DNA of 64,000 bases from Mya arenaria (lineage: Eukaryota; Mollusca; Bivalvia; Myida; Myidae): the NCBI RefSeq assembly GCF_026914265.1, contig NC_069136.1:34247368-34311367 (forward strand), written 5' to 3'. How positions within the stretch are numbered: the first letter of the stretch is position 1; every line of letters starts with the position of its first letter. Positions 45,543-58,800 of the stretch are shown here, one piece after another. The position numbers and the translations under genes were made by a program. Below the pieces are notes generated by a model. It ran no database searches. It had not been told where the DNA came from and worked only from the letters and a program-made list of their open reading frames with translations.

Positions 45543-47333
45543 TTATAATATTATTTGAAACAGTTTCATTTTTCTCACGCCACTCACACTGTTGGTCATG
45601 GCCATTTTCGAGCCATCCCTGGACACGGCAACGGCGTACGGATAATCCATGTCGACGTCACATGACGTCAATATATCACCGTCGGGCGATATCTGGATAA
45701 CTGACTTTGTGTTCATACTGCAGACAAACACGGAGGCATCTGGGCCAACACATGCGCCTGCCGGTTCTCGTATCCGGTCATCTTTAACCTCCTCGCCCTT
45801 GCCGGATACGGTGTTATACATGTAAACTGTGTGAGCAAACCTGTCAATTAGAACAAGCATATCCCGGGATGGTATGTAGGTACATTTACTAGCATCATGC
45901 TTATACGTCTTTCCAGGAAACCTCACGCTGTAAAAGTGACTCTCCTTGCCGTCCACGTCTATCACCCTGGCAGGCCGCGGGTCGTAGAATGTGCTCACTA
46001 CGAACGTGCGGTCGTTGAGGTGACAGATGGATAAGCATGTGGTGGACGTGTTCAGCGTCTTCATCAGCGTGATCGTGTTGTTACTGCGAACTGTCAGCAG
46101 GCAGATGGTTCGGATATCTCCGGAACTTACGGTTACTGCAATATTGTTATCAGAGTACGACGTTACGTCTTGTGGATTCGTCTTAAATTTATAAAATGTG
46201 TCGAACCTCTTCAATGTTTCACTTAAGATAAAACATTTGCAGTTGAATTGATCCACGGCAACAATTTTCCCGTCCGGCAGGAAGTCAAGCCCAGTAACAA
46301 ACGGTTCCATCTGGTCGTCCCCTGTCTTCACGAGCTCAATGGTTTTCAACAGCTCTAGACTCACCGGCCTTTGTTGGTTTGTTTGTTTTTCGTCTATAGA
46401 GTGTTTAGCTGTCTTGATTACATCGTCTCCATTTAATGATTGTGTTTTTGGCTCTTGTGTTTTATTTAACGAAAATAATGCGACATCAGTAGTTTTTATT
46501 TTTTAAATGTTTTCGATGATTTTTAGTCCCACTAAGGCGGTGTAGTCAATCTTCAACAGAGTGTTCAGTGTCTGTGCTGCCTTGTATTGCGTTCTTTTAA
46601 GAATGTGGTTTAGAATGAATATTTCCGTTTCCGTTCCATTCTCGCGAACACTATCTGACATTGTCAAGTGCGTGTCGAGTTCTTTCTTCAGGTTTTCAGC
46701 CGCATTTCTCCTCGAATTTAGACGTTCGTCTTCCTGTGTGTTATGGTTAGCCATTTCGCTGACAATTCGCGCCTTGGCTTTCTCAATTTTCGTTAATAAG
46801 TCTTCCTTGTAGATGGCAATTTCTTTTACGATTTCTTCAACTCGCGAAACATTGTTCATTTGGTCCTTCTTGCATTTCAGGATAACATCTGAGGCAGTTG
46901 CAATGGATTCACGTATGTTATCCCTTTCATCATCTTTCACATTCTTAGCTACCTTCGCTATTTCGTGGACGTCGTCGCATTTTCGATGGTGAGCAATTGC
47001 ACATATCTCACAGCATAAATCGCTATGATCTTCACAGTAGAACATGAACGCTCGTTTATGTTCGCAACACTGATCCAGTCCCCTCATATCGACATTTGAA
47101 TTGACACATGCGTCTAGGGCAGCCACAATTTGATGTCTATCTACGTTTTTCATGTGCACCTTGTGAACATCACAGCAGTCATCGCACATATATATATTGC
47201 ATGTTTTACAAAACAACGAAGCCACCTCTGACCTGTCCCGATGACGACACGGCTCACACTTGCTCCCGATTCTACCACCGGCGGCGTCACTACCACATTC
47301 CTCAATGTTATCATCAATTTCTCCGGTAGCCAT
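45543..47333 (-). pseudogene. TRIM-like two-B-box, coiled-coil, beta-propeller gene, copy B (one stop)
   Basis: One continuous frame of 597 codons from ATG 47333 to the stop at 45543, interrupted only by TAA at 46503-46505 (codon 277). B-box 1 spans about residues 26-60 (C26, C29, C42, C45, C50, H57, H60) and B-box 2 about 89-123 (C90, H92, C100, then a C/H-rich tail). A helical, charged coiled coil spans about 124-275. A propeller of about six NHL-like blades fills 330-596 (GLDFLPDGKIVAVDQ, SYSDNNIAVTV, GACVGPDASVFVC, AVAVSRDGSKMAM). There is no RING. It is the least damaged of the three copies: if the one stop is an assembly error, read through or polymorphic, it would be a full gene. Family roles include innate immunity and RNA regulation; none can be assigned here. 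Confidence 0.88.
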
Positions 47334-47339
47334 AGTTTT

Positions 47340-48143
47340 TAATTATTTATAGCCCTATTCATTAATAAAACAAACATAAACCTTCCGGCAGGTGAAAAAT
47401 CCGTCTACTTTCGATTTAGGTATGTTCATCCAAGGTAGATATTTTAAACCCAAATCCACCTACTTCCGCCGTAGAAATATTTAAAATGTGTCTTAAGGAC
47501 AAATACTTGATAAGCGCTATTATATGACATGTTTCATTTAACATTTAAATGGGTCAGATAATAACTTTAAAATCTGCGTGTAAAGTTTGAACTTTAGTAT
47601 TGATCGTTTTTAATATATTTAAAAATCAGGAGGAATATGTTTGCTTTGTCTTAACATATCGGTAATAAAACATAAGTTAATAACATAATCTGTTTAATGA
47701 ATTTCTTTTTTAAATCATTTTGAGTTAACATTAGAGAATCCAGGGGGCACAACCCGCCCCTTTAAAGCATCAAAGTTTACTTTTTATTTTAACGTAGATG
47801 AAAAAAGTTATTAAATACGCCCTAAATGCACTTGACATTGTTTTAAAAAAATTAGGGAATACCCCAAAACCCTCTTGCCAATACTTTAAACCAAATAAAG
47901 TCAAATCCTGGATCCGCCCATGATTTATCCATGCAGGTAAGTTTCTATGATGTGGATTAATAACAAGATAAATACTTTTGGAGAGCTGTAAGCTATTTGG
48001 CCAATGCCATTAGTTTTTGTTTTCTTCACATTATGACCCCAGGGGCAAAACTTCACGTAATGTTGTAGAAGACCTCTAGTCGATGCCACACATTGAAATA
48101 TCAAATCTGTTGGTCTGGCGGTTTTGGACAAGGAATTTATAAA
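47340..48143. repeat. upstream segment of copy B, duplicated in block C
   Basis: Matches 61480-62331 in order: GGAGGAATATG, AAATACGCCCTAAATGCACT / AAATACACCCAAAATGCACT, CAAATCCTGGATCCGCCC / CAAATCCTGGAGCCGCCC, TATTTGGCCAATGCCAT, and TGGTCTGGCGGTTTTGGACA. It probably includes the promoter of copy B; no clear TATA box is obvious next to the start. Confidence 0.8.
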
Positions 48144-48864
48144 CCTGCACTCTCAGAGAGTGACAGTTTTGACATGTTTTAATTTTTTGTCTTTAAAGTG
48201 ACACTCTTATTCAAAATCAATACATAAACATGTATAAAATACATCATTTTTGACTGATAAACCTTTATCTTCTTACATGTACTAAATAACACATTTATGG
48301 AGAATATTAATTACTGTAAGCAGATTGTAACCGTGTATTTAATAGCAGAATCCGCAATAAATAGTAAATGATTGGTGAATGCTGAAAGATTTACTGTGAT
48401 CTACTATAGTCTCATAAGGTTGAAATACAGTGTTTTAAGCTCATTTCTTTCAAAATAAACTCAGTATCCTACATAAGAACCATTGTTTTCGACATTTATT
48501 CATCTTTTTTTGGAATATTAAACAATATTTTAGTATTATAATAGTGATATATCTTACTTGGGAGTAAGGGTGCATCTTTAAATCAGCTGATTTTGGCATC
48601 AATGCAATCAATTCAGTCATATAAGATAACTCACAATAGAAAATATCTCAAAACGACCGAAAAATTCTAAATTTCATTAAAGCGTTTGTTGCGTTTTTAG
48701 CAATAAAACATCAATTTTGGACCATAAATATTAAAAAGTGAGATCTTATCTTATGTCAGCCTTCTTATATAACTGGTGTGCTGACATTAACGCAAAACTG
48801 GCTTATTTAAAGGCAAAAATAAAACAAGTTGTTGAATCGATCCTTCTGTGAGAATGCAGCTTTA
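48144..48864. mobile_element. MITE, family 1, containing a nested MITE of family 2
   Basis: Left end CCTGCACTCTCAGAGAGTGA, right end TTCTGTGAGAATGCAGCTTT. It sits at the same site as the family 1 copy in block C (62332-62667), so it was inserted before the B/C duplication. The extra length is the nested element at 48194-48583. Confidence 0.75.
48194..48583. mobile_element. MITE, family 2, nested
   Basis: Left TTTAAAGTGACACTCTTATT and right GGGAGTAAGGGTGCATCTTT are inverted repeats. It lies inside the family 1 MITE, between TTTTTTGT and ATCAGCTGA, which are nearly adjacent in block C. A second copy is at 49262-49622. Confidence 0.75.
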
Positions 48865-49261
48865 AAGTGTTTCCTTATCTAAGTCAAACTTAAGCATGTC
48901 ACCTCTGGTTTAGGGCTGATATTGATCCCCAGTCGCATACTTTTAAAATAATGATGTAAAGGACAACTAGATGATTCCATATACCAACTATCACACCTCT
49001 TGGCCTAAACCATGGTCTTTCAAAGAAGTGCTTATATAAATGTATGTAAACTATTTGAAAATAGGGAAGTCAAAACAACCACTAGACGATATTATGTACC
49101 AATTATGAAACCTGTATGCCTTTTTTATATTAAATATTTTATGTGTTTCCGTTGATAAGATCATATAAAACTGCCGGCGCACGGGGCGGTTAACTATTGA
49201 GAACAAATATCCCTTGCATAGGATGGGCACATTTTGTAGTGTTTAAGTCTAAGTTATGCAA
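48865..49261. repeat. continuation of the B/C duplicated segment
   Basis: GTGTTTCCTTAT, CTGGTTTAGGGCTGATATTG, ATACCAACTATCACACCTCT, TTTCCGTTGATAAGATCAT and GGCGCACGGGGCGG match 62668-63060 in order. No gene. Confidence 0.75.
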
Positions 49262-49622
49262 GTCTATGTTAAAGAATCAGTACATAAACATGTATAACAA
49301 TCATCCATTTTTAGTGATAAATCTTTAACTACTTACTAAATAATGCATTAATGGAAAATATTAATTATTGAAAGCAACCTTGTAATAATAGCTGAAAACG
49401 ACAAAATATTAAATGAATGGTGAATGCTGAAAGATTAACTGATCATCTACTATAGTCTCATAAGGTCGACATACCGAGTTATCTGCACCTTTCTTTCAAA
49501 TTAAACTCGGTATCCTTCGTAAGAACCATTGTTTTAGACATTTATGCATTCTTTTTGATATATTAGAATAAATGTATTAATTATGGTAAATCTTATTTGG
49601 GAGTAAGAGTGCATCTTTAAAC
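49262..49622. mobile_element. MITE, family 2, left end truncated
   Basis: ATCAGTACATAAACATGTAT matches the family 2 interior near its left end. The right end GGGAGTAAGAGTGCATCTTT matches the family 2 terminus. It is absent at the corresponding place in block C. Confidence 0.65.
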
Positions 49623-52600
49623 AATTGACCCACGGTGCAGTGACTACACACATCTACATTGCGTCCAGGTTGTATTGTCGATGCTACTTAGAAAATATCA
49701 CAATCCAGTGATTTGAATTCGAACAAGAATATTTTGATTGTGACATATATCTTTCTATGACAAACAGGTAAACCTCCGAAGAGCAACTGTTGGTAAATTT
49801 AAAATATCTTTGTAAATTGTTGCCATGGTTCATACAAATATATGAAAAGAAGATTTAAAATATTTAGGCCGTCATGAAAAAGAGAATTATCGTGCAGTTC
49901 GGCTTAAAATGTCCCAATGAATGGACTAACACTCTGTACGGATTTCAAAGACCTTTATTTGTCATGCATTGAGATGTCAAAGAATACATTTTGTATAACA
50001 TACATACAGACATAAATCATGGTTTTAAGGAATTACGAAAGTTTACCTTCAACTCATGCTAAACTGACTTATTATATCGAAATCTATGTTATTCTGCTAT
50101 AGCAAATATAAGTCATGCTGCATTTAAGATACCAGGTTATCAAACATCTTTTTAAAAAAAAAACATCATCGAATACGAACGGCTGACTTACTCCGTTGTT
50201 CTACACGTTCAGATGTAGATTTACGAAATCGGTTAGCCGTAATTCAATCATTGAAGCTTCTACCATGGGGTTTTCTTTATGAAAAATGGCATAATATCAG
50301 CAAAGATAATGCAAGAGTTTGTGTGCATTTTGATGGCTAAACAGATATGACACTGCAGTTCAGTAAATTTGGCTCCATATTAGACTTCTTTGAAATAAAA
50401 GTAAACTGTTCTGAAATTGAGTTAAATTGTTAAAAATCTCAATGTAATACATCAAGTTGTTGCTGAGATATTAACCTATGTGTGCTTACATACAAAACCT
50501 CAACCAGATTTTGTAAATGGAGTAATAAAGGTCCATAATTTGCCTTATACTCAAGAAACATTTATTTTACTTCATTTATTAAGTAGGATGGATAGTTAAG
50601 AACACTAAAGTTGCAATGCAATACATGATGTACCTGCTGAGATATACTACAACACAATGACTAGGTATAAAAAGTAAAAGCCATACATTTCTCAGTTATG
50701 CATCCCTTATAAACCCTGGTTATACCAACACAATATCAACAGAATCGTATAATTACAGTTTATATTCTGAGGCAAATCAGAGATAAGTATCCACATCCAT
50801 CAATAACTATCTTTTCTAAGAAGAAGCACCAACATGTTAAGTTCAGATAAGTTCAGTTTGCGTTGGTATGCACTTACACATATCAAAACATCTTACCAAC
50901 ATGCATACTACATGTATATGTGTTTCATATATTGGTATATTTATTTAACGATTAAAAATTGAAAAATCACTTATTACTATTACAAAAAGCATATGTTGCG
51001 AGGTGGCATGTTTGCAGAGAATCAAACTTACATGGTATATTATGCCTAAACTTACATCTATCAAGTTCGTTAAATATTGGACAAGAAATTAATAAAACGA
51101 GGATCAATCATATTTTGAAAATTTAAGGGTCATTATTACTCATAGGCTGAGAAAAGGCTTTCTATCGAAATTGGATGAGAAATGTTCATGTTCCCATAGT
51201 GTAAACAAGTTTAGTAATGATTAGATAATGTTTGAGTTAAAGAGCGGACAATGTTGAAAAATGAGGGGCAATAACTCTGGAGTTAATTGTGTGATTGTGC
51301 TATTGATGAAATTCAGTTAAGATATTATGCTAACAAACAATGCGACAAAGTTTGGTAAAGATTCCTATATATGTCTGCCAAGCCATTCGACTGAGTCTGC
51401 CATGCTACAAATTTAACGATAGGATGCTGCTCAACCATAGCTGGTCAAACAGTGAAAAACGCTACTTAATGCAAAGGGTAACACACATTTAATCTCGTAA
51501 AGACATAATCTTAAGATTTTTCCTCAGTCTAATCAAGGAACTTTTTAAGTTTTATATAAATCAATGCAAAGAGTATATCGGATATCAAACAATAAAACCT
51601 AAAATATACCAATATTGCACTTCTCATGATAAGTGGCACCAGTTATTATGCAAGTACTAAGGGTAACTCTTGCCAATTTAAAGTAAAATCAACCCTACAG
51701 TTACATCCCTTTAAGTATTATAATAAGTGATAACACACACTCCATTTACAGCATTACAATGAATAATATCATGTTGTAAAGCAAGGGTCTTAAACAAGCC
51801 AATGTGATCACCCTACCAACATGTACACTATGTTATAATGGCAAAAATCAAGAATGTCAAATTTCGCTGAGAAATCCAACTATTAATAACTTCAGAATTA
51901 TACTTCACTTATACAAAATATTGTTGCGTAAACAACTGTACGATACAAGAGTTGGCCCATTGCGTTAAAAATGCAATTTAACCTTTTGCTACAGTTTGTA
52001 AGTATCTATGTGTTTAAAATATATAGTGCAAATGCGATATGACCTATTGCTAAAGCTTTAAAGCATCTTTGAAGATGCAAGTTTTTTCGGCTAATTGGGC
52101 ATTTTAGAATGATTCAAAGTATATCATGTACAATTCAGCTAATGATTGTATCATGTCATTAGCAATCAAGTTCATTTTTATACCTGGTGACCCTGTGTAT
52201 TTTTGGTACAGTTTGAGAATGTACTATTTGCTAATATTACAAACAGGTAACTTAAATGACAGAAAATACATTATAGATAAAGTAATTTCAGCTTGTATTT
52301 TTGTATTTAAGTTCAACTGAAATCGGACATAATTTGGTGACTTTTGTTCATAGTCAAAATTAAGTACTCAAATTTAAATATTCTTTTTCTAAACATTAAA
52401 CTATTTCAAATGATACCAAAATTGTGCGGGGTTACCAGCCGTCCAAAATTCTCTGAATCGTTCATAGGATGACTAAATTGAATGAAATATTTTGAGTACA
52501 TAGCCTTCCATATAAAATGTTTCAACACAATACATATATATGAATTTTGCTGAAAAATGCTAAAATATGCCAATCACTTATCCAATTAAAATCACTCTTA

Positions 52601-53174
52601 CATTTACAACTGGCAAAAGAGGAAAGAATGCTTCAAAACAAGCATTCTGATTGGCTGATATCACAACCTATGTACAATGAAGGCAAAATACATTCATAAA
52701 TAAAAGCAGTGCTATTAAATAAACATCTTGACAAAAATAATGTCTTTATATATATATATAAACATTTTGGTGAAATATAAGTTTGGTTTTCTGGTAAAAC
52801 AGCAAGGTTCATTCCAAACAAAAACGTTTAAAGTTTTGAAAGAGATTCTAATTGTGTGTATCTGGAAGTATCCTTTGTAACAAATCGCTGCAACATACTG
52901 TAGTAGATTAGTCAAACAGTTATCCCGCATTTTGTCTCATCTATTGTGTTACTTGGCTGCAACCACCGGTTTCTGCTTTCCATCGTTTTCATGGTATTGA
53001 AACTTAAATCCAAGTGATCCAGGCTATACTTGTTGGATTGACCGGATGATAATATACCGATCAACAGTTTCCTATTGTATACATATGTGTGTAAAAAGCT
53101 AACCGCATGACCATTTCAAGAGTAAAAATGTCTATGTTGTCTTTTAGGTGTATCACGTTCACCATTGTATGATA
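49623..53174. other. duplicated tail to about 50330, then no feature seen
   Basis: Pieces such as CACATCTACATTGCGTCCAG, AACAGGTAAACCTCC and GAAGCTTCTACCATGGGGTT match 63085-63360. From about 50330 to 53170 the sequence is AT-rich with short chance frames and no recognised gene, repeat or RNA. Confidence 0.5.
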
Positions 53175-53500
53175 CATGATACAGAGTCGCACGTTCACAA
53201 GAGTATGTACATGAGTAACTTGACACAGAGTCGCACGTTCACCAGAGTATGTACATGAGTAGCTTGACACAGAGACGCACGTTCACCAGAGTATGTACAA
53301 GAGTAACTTGACACAGAGTCGCACGTTCACCAGAGTATGTACAAGAATAAATTGACACAGAGTCGCACGTTCACCAGAGTATGTACATGAGTAACTTGAG
53401 ACAGAGACGCACGTTCACCAGAGTATGTACATGAGTAGCTTGACACAGAGACGTACGCTCACCAAAGTATGTACATGAGTAACTTGAGACAGTTTAGCAG
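53175..53500. repeat. 44-bp minisatellite, about 7-8 units
   Basis: Consensus ACAGAGTCGCACGTTCACCA, GAGTATGTACATGAGTAACT, TGAC. The last unit is degenerate. Confidence 0.95.
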
Positions 53501-53604
53501 ATTCACAACAGTAGGCATGTTTGTTTTTAGGTCTCAAAGGCTGAGGATGTAACAATTTGTCAACTTCGTATCAAAACCCTGAGTCTGAATACACAAGCTA
53601 ATGC

Positions 53605-53880
53605 ATCAGTCAATTGTAACCATGCCCGGTCCAGGGAATAGTGGGGACTTTTACTTTCGGTCCAGCCAACCCCAGCTAAAATCCCCGTCTTGCGGAGATG
53701 ATCTGATGGTAAAGTCCCCACCAAATGCCCCCGCACCCAATGGACATAAGGTTAAGCCCCATCCACACTGTATTTTCCGCAAAGACCCGGCACTGCGGGG
53801 CCACCTGAAAGGTAAAAACACGGCCCATTTCGCTGGCTATCTCCGGTATACCCACATATGTGGGGGCCGTGGTTACAATT
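53605..53880. repeat. GC-rich repeat-like block
   Basis: Its GC content is well above the surroundings. It includes AAGTCCCCACCAAATGCCCC and ends GGTTACAATTGACTGGTGC. The end recurs at 54281-54330 (GGTTTACCCACGAGGGGGAC, GGTAACAATTGACTGGTGCA). An open frame of 93 codons follows from composition, and no domain is recognised. It is probably a dispersed element of unknown class. Confidence 0.5.
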
Positions 53881-54861
53881 GACTGGTGCTTAATGATCCA
53901 TAGTGATCCAATCTCATGCCAAGACGATTTCTGGTCTTACATCGCCAGAATACTTATTCTTAAGCATAAAAAAGCCTGGACAGCATTTGAGAAAGACTGT
54001 TGTGAGTTTAAGTCTTCATTACTTCACTATTTCACAACATTGCGTGATAAGGGAACTTTATTGAATATTTTGATTTTCATTTTGTTCCCTAAAGTCACAA
54101 GTCAACTGATCTATACAAATTCGATTCTATCTCCACAATACTCAGCACTGTATTGTTAAATAAAACTCAAAAGTTACACTTGTAAATTATTTAATCTAAT
54201 ACCTTTCCCTCAAATATTTCACAAATTTATATTGATCTATCAACAACAATGCATCACCAATGCAACCACCGCAATCACCTGGCCCGGTTTACCCACGAGG
54301 GGGACGTGGTAACAATTGACTGGTGCAGTATAAGAGAGGAAATCAAAATTGAGTAGTCAAGATTGCTTTACCAACGGCGATGGTTTGTCACAATGTCATT
54401 GAACAGAACGTACTTACACTGAGAGTGGCTCCAAGACTTTTCTATGCACATAGGTAAACAATCATCATATTCATAAGCCAGATGCTGTGCACATATTCAT
54501 ACATTTAGCTTCTTTTAGAATGAAACTTCATATATAAGTATGCGCAAATTTGATATTTCTTTATCTCCATTTTGCAAAATTGAAATCACATGATTTTATC
54601 AAACGAACTTGTATTGCTTGAAATTTTACGTGTCAAATTAAAAATGTTACCCACGGTAAGGTGAAAATAAATCCGTTTGATGATAGCAATCATTCAATGG
54701 AGGCTTTATTGATAAATTTCGTCAATAAAACACGTATAAAATTAAAGGTCGAACACTGTAACATATTTACAAAGCAAGCAAAGTGACCTTTGCACATAAT
54801 TACTTTCCCTTTTCAAGGTAAAACATATAACGAAATAAAGATGTCTCCTCATTTTATGTCA
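53881..54861. other. no gene seen
   Basis: Apart from the short repeat at 54281-54330, this is AT-rich. A 99-codon frame (53860-54159) has no recognised domain. Confidence 0.4.
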
Positions 54862-54991
54862 GCAATGCAGACAGCCTGACTCGATGGTGGGCCTCATCAA
54901 GAACCCGGATGGAGTCGTTGTTACCATGGACGTGTTCCGAGAGAGCGTGTATGACTATGCCATACACCTTGAGGCTCCCATTTATTTGTAA
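54862..54991 (+). CDS. candidate isolated terminal exon, unknown family
   Basis: A GC-rich island in AT-rich DNA. After TTTATGTCAG or AATGCAG the frame reads PDSMVGLIKNPDGVVVTMDV, then FRESVYDYAIHLEAPIYL, and stops. Composition and length look like a real last exon. No upstream exon is identified and no family is recognised; a captured fragment is equally possible. Confidence 0.35.
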
Positions 54992-55177
54992 ATGAATTTC
55001 ATTATTTCACCAGAGAAAATTCAACAGTATTTCTATGTGTATTTAAACGTATGTGTAAAAGATTAAGTTGAATTTAAAAATCGTTCGCGAAATTTAACTT
55101 CAAACTTGCTGATATTTGTATAGATCACTTTTCTTGTTATGCGTATAAATGGTGCTTCTCAGCCTATCTACTCGTAG

Positions 55178-55492
55178 CCGATCCGTGGTCTAGTGGTAAC
55201 TCACTTGACTGTCAATCCAGGGGTCGCAGGTTAGATTCACCGACGCACCTAGTCCATCGCCTCAACCACTCGCACAGCTAAACAAATACTAATCTTCTTT
55301 CGGTGGGTACGTTAAGTAATAGTTCTATACACTGGTGCAAGTTAATGAACCAGAGTAGCTCTAACCAGGGCAACAATCAGTCTGTGCACAATGCTCTTAA
55401 AACAAAAAATGACTAACAATCTTATCGGAGCATTCGCCGAATGTGCAGAGCCCGAGTGCGAGTATAAATAAGCTTACACACCACCACCATCT
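55178..55492 (+). repeat. tRNA-derived SINE
   Basis: The head GATCCGTGGTCTAGTGGTAA (A box), GACTGTCAATCC (tRNA-Asp-like anticodon arm, GTC) and GGTTAGATTCACC (B box) are followed by a body of about 240 bp. The body holds CGGTGGGTACGTTAAGTAAT and GCATTCGCCGAATGTGCAGA, and the element ends in ACCACCACCAT. It is a full-length-looking element on the plus strand. Confidence 0.8.
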
Positions 55493-55775
55493 ACTCGTTA
55501 AACCCTTCAGCACGTTCTTTGTAGAACATCGATTGTTATGAAGTATGGATAAATCGTTTAAGCGAGTGACTTACGTAATACTAGTATAAACATATGGCCA
55601 TTAAACTGTGAACTTAAACGTAAAACTAATGCTGTCAAAACAGTTTGGATATTTTAAAACTCAGCTATCTGATCTGACATATTACCAAAAGAGTCCATGC
55701 TCTTGTACACGCATTATACGATAAAAGGTGTATCTCATCATTATCAAGATAATTGTATTCGGTAATGGATAAGCA

Positions 55776-55854
55776 GTTATCGTGGCTAAGTGGTTAAGGC
55801 GATAAACTAGAATTTCATCTTAAACCCGCGCAGGTTCAAATCCTGATGACAACG
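55776..55854 (+). tRNA. tRNA-Ser-like sequence (anticodon AGA), probably decayed
   Basis: The segment folds as a class II tRNA. The acceptor stem GTTATCG pairs with the 3' TGACAAC with one mismatch and one wobble. The D arm is GTGGCTAAGTGGTTAAGGC, the anticodon loop CTAGAAT gives AGA, then a variable arm and the T arm GCAGGTTCAAATCCTG. TTTT follows at 55859-55863. One anticodon-stem pair is mismatched and the variable arm pairs poorly, so it may be a pseudogene; no SINE body follows. Confidence 0.6.
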
Positions 55855-55894
55855 CGTATTATTTTGTTTAAGTGAATTACCTGTTCCGAATTTC

Positions 55895-58800
55895 AGGAGC
55901 TTACCATGAGTAAAATCAGGAGCCTGCCAGGAATAAAATCAGGAGCTTAACATGAGTGCAATCAGGAGTTCATCAGCAGCCAATTGTATAAACAGATTTA
56001 CCCAGGGTAATATTTTACCGGCGGTAATTTTTCTGGTAAATTGGCGGTAAGCAATTGTATAAAACTAAACTAAGATTTTACCAAGCTATTAACCGCGGTA
56101 ATATTTACCCTCCTCCAAGAGGTGGGTAAATTGATTTACCGTCTCAGTTACCAGAATCAAGATGGCCGACCAGACATAAACAAGCGCTCGATTCACAACT
56201 CATTTTGTCGATTTTAAAGACAAATTGAAACTTCGTGAATAGAAAACTGTTCCATTTCATCCATATCAATAGAAGACAGGAATACAGAGGTAAGAAATCG
56301 CCAATAACCACTGTGTAAACAAATAAATGCTTTGGAAATATTTCAACGAACAAGTTTCATGTGCAAAAACGGTGACACAAGAAATATTCAGTTTAAGAAT
56401 GTATTTACCTTGTTTCGCGTTTAAATAATTCAAAAATCTTTCAAAATTAAATGCAAATGGTTCGAGACCAACACTTGATTGCTGGTCTCGACCTTACTTT
56501 GTTGAAATGTATCCCACTTTGCACATATTTTGAGTATTTTGCACATAAATATTTACAATCAAATTGAACCGCCTGTAAACATTCAACAATAAATGACAGC
56601 TATGACGTCATTTTCTATGAAAAATACCTCAGTCTATAGTCAATTTCTACAGTTTTCTTTTATATAGAGGGGCACACAATTGGGTGGTTGCTAACCAAAT
56701 ACTGTAAAGTGCATTGATAATATAAAGGTTTACTGTATATTTGACAAACACAACAGCTGTGGTATGACAACATACCCAAGTATGTTACTTTGAGTTTGTT
56801 AAAATGTATATAAATTATACCAGTACTGTGACATATACAGTTCTATGATAAACATGTTTATGTTCAATTGTACACAACCATTTTATAATTGTGATAATGA
56901 ATAAAAATAATCATTTTAGGCTTTTCATCAGCGAAAGCCAGCAGAGCCAGTGTGATGTTAGAACATTTAACAGGCACATGATTAAAGACACCAAGAGCAG
57001 TGAGGTAATAATAAGATGATTTTTTCTTCTGTAAATTATCAGTATACTGTCATTTTAGTGAAAGCAAAATATTAATAACTTGTTTGTTTATTGTGAAAGC
57101 CATCATCTCTTACCGACGCTCTTGTTAATTTACCTTTCAAATTTATAGAAACATTGGCCTCTAGGGAACGCCGTCACCCCCACCCCCCCCCCCCCAAAAA
57201 AAAAGAGTGCATAATTTCATATCTGCGCCAAATATTCATTAATCAGCCATTTAAGATATGAAGCTGATTTTCACAGACAACATATAATTTTAATGATTAC
57301 AAAATAATTTTTCTTTTTTTTTAGATTGCTACCAGTGGAGGACCAAGGTTATATGACAAATGTGCCGTCAAAAAAAATCATCACAAAATGAACTTCATGG
57401 AGCCGCTAGTGTATTATATGCTGTTTAACATTGCTGATTCTGGTTATTGGTATCTACATAAGAATTGACTTTGGTTTTGAATTTAAGACCATTTATAGTT
57501 TAATGAAAATAGAAAATAAATGTTACACTCCTTGTATATTGACTTTATGCTCCTGTAAAATGGAAATATGGTGACTATATGAGTAAGTACTTTTAACACT
57601 TAAATTTGACATCCACAATGGGACTGCTTAGCTTTTAAATAGTTAAAAAATACTATTAAATAGTGCTGACAATAACTGAAGAGATCATGTTTTATTATAT
57701 TTTAAACAGAAACAATGATGACATAAATAAGCAGACACTAAAAATAATTTCATTAAGTTAATTATACATGATTGCACTTTTAGTGCCAAGTTGAGACTAC
57801 TGCAAGCCTATTGGTAGGAACATAATATAACATATACATACATATATATATATATACTACAAACAAGATCAAAGAAAAAGATTCAAGATCATTTGGTCAT
57901 TAATAATAAGCATAACTGATATACAAATGTCGCATGTATTTTAATAATCTTATGAATTTTCAAAGTGGTTGGATGCAGCATAAATGGAATTCTTCAAGAA
58001 ATGACATTTCACATAGGAGATATAGAAAAGATCATGACTTAATACACTTATAATATGTGATTGTATTGACACTAAAAGAATCAGAGGTGTTTGCTAACAT
58101 ATATTCTTAATTTAAGCAATAATTCAGTTTAAAATATAATAATGGACTCACAGCTTTAATTAAGAAATACATGGAATACTGAAAAAATGGTACATATTAG
58201 ATTAAATTATGAATTATTGAACACTTTAATGAGAATCAATTCTAAGAAAGTCAGTGCATCATTTCTATGACAAGTTGAAACTGACTATAAATTCCTTAGG
58301 TGTCAGCGTGAGAAAAACGGACGATGCCATTAAATTTTATTCAAAGATATTTTTTTTTTGTAATTTGTGTAAGCAAGTATAATTTCTTGTCAGTTAATAT
58401 CTGTTTTTTTAAATTATTCAGATATGTTGTGTCATTATGACTTGCATATCATTGCAATAATGTTCACATTTTTCTGGGTATTCGTTGACCGTTTTATATG
58501 AAGTAAAGAGAAACACCCCTGAATTCAGAATAAACCTACCCCTTAAAGTGTTGCATGTGTTTTATTGATCAGCCACAGGAGTAGCTTATAAATATTTTTA
58601 AAGTTACTTTGTACTGTTTTGTTGAATATTGACCATGTAACTTGTAGAACCGATTTAATGAATTTTGTCATTAAACCTGCCTTTTAGATTTTTTTTATAA
58701 AAATGGAATGTGGACGTTCATATTTATATAAAAAAGATACCTCCTATCTGACAGCTGTGCGGGAAAATGACGTCACTATTGCATTATGGGACATTTTGGT

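Noticed and set aside
56144-56353. 69-codon minus-strand hydrophobic frame
   Set aside because: Lies inside the TIR element, AT-rich composition, no domain; likely chance.
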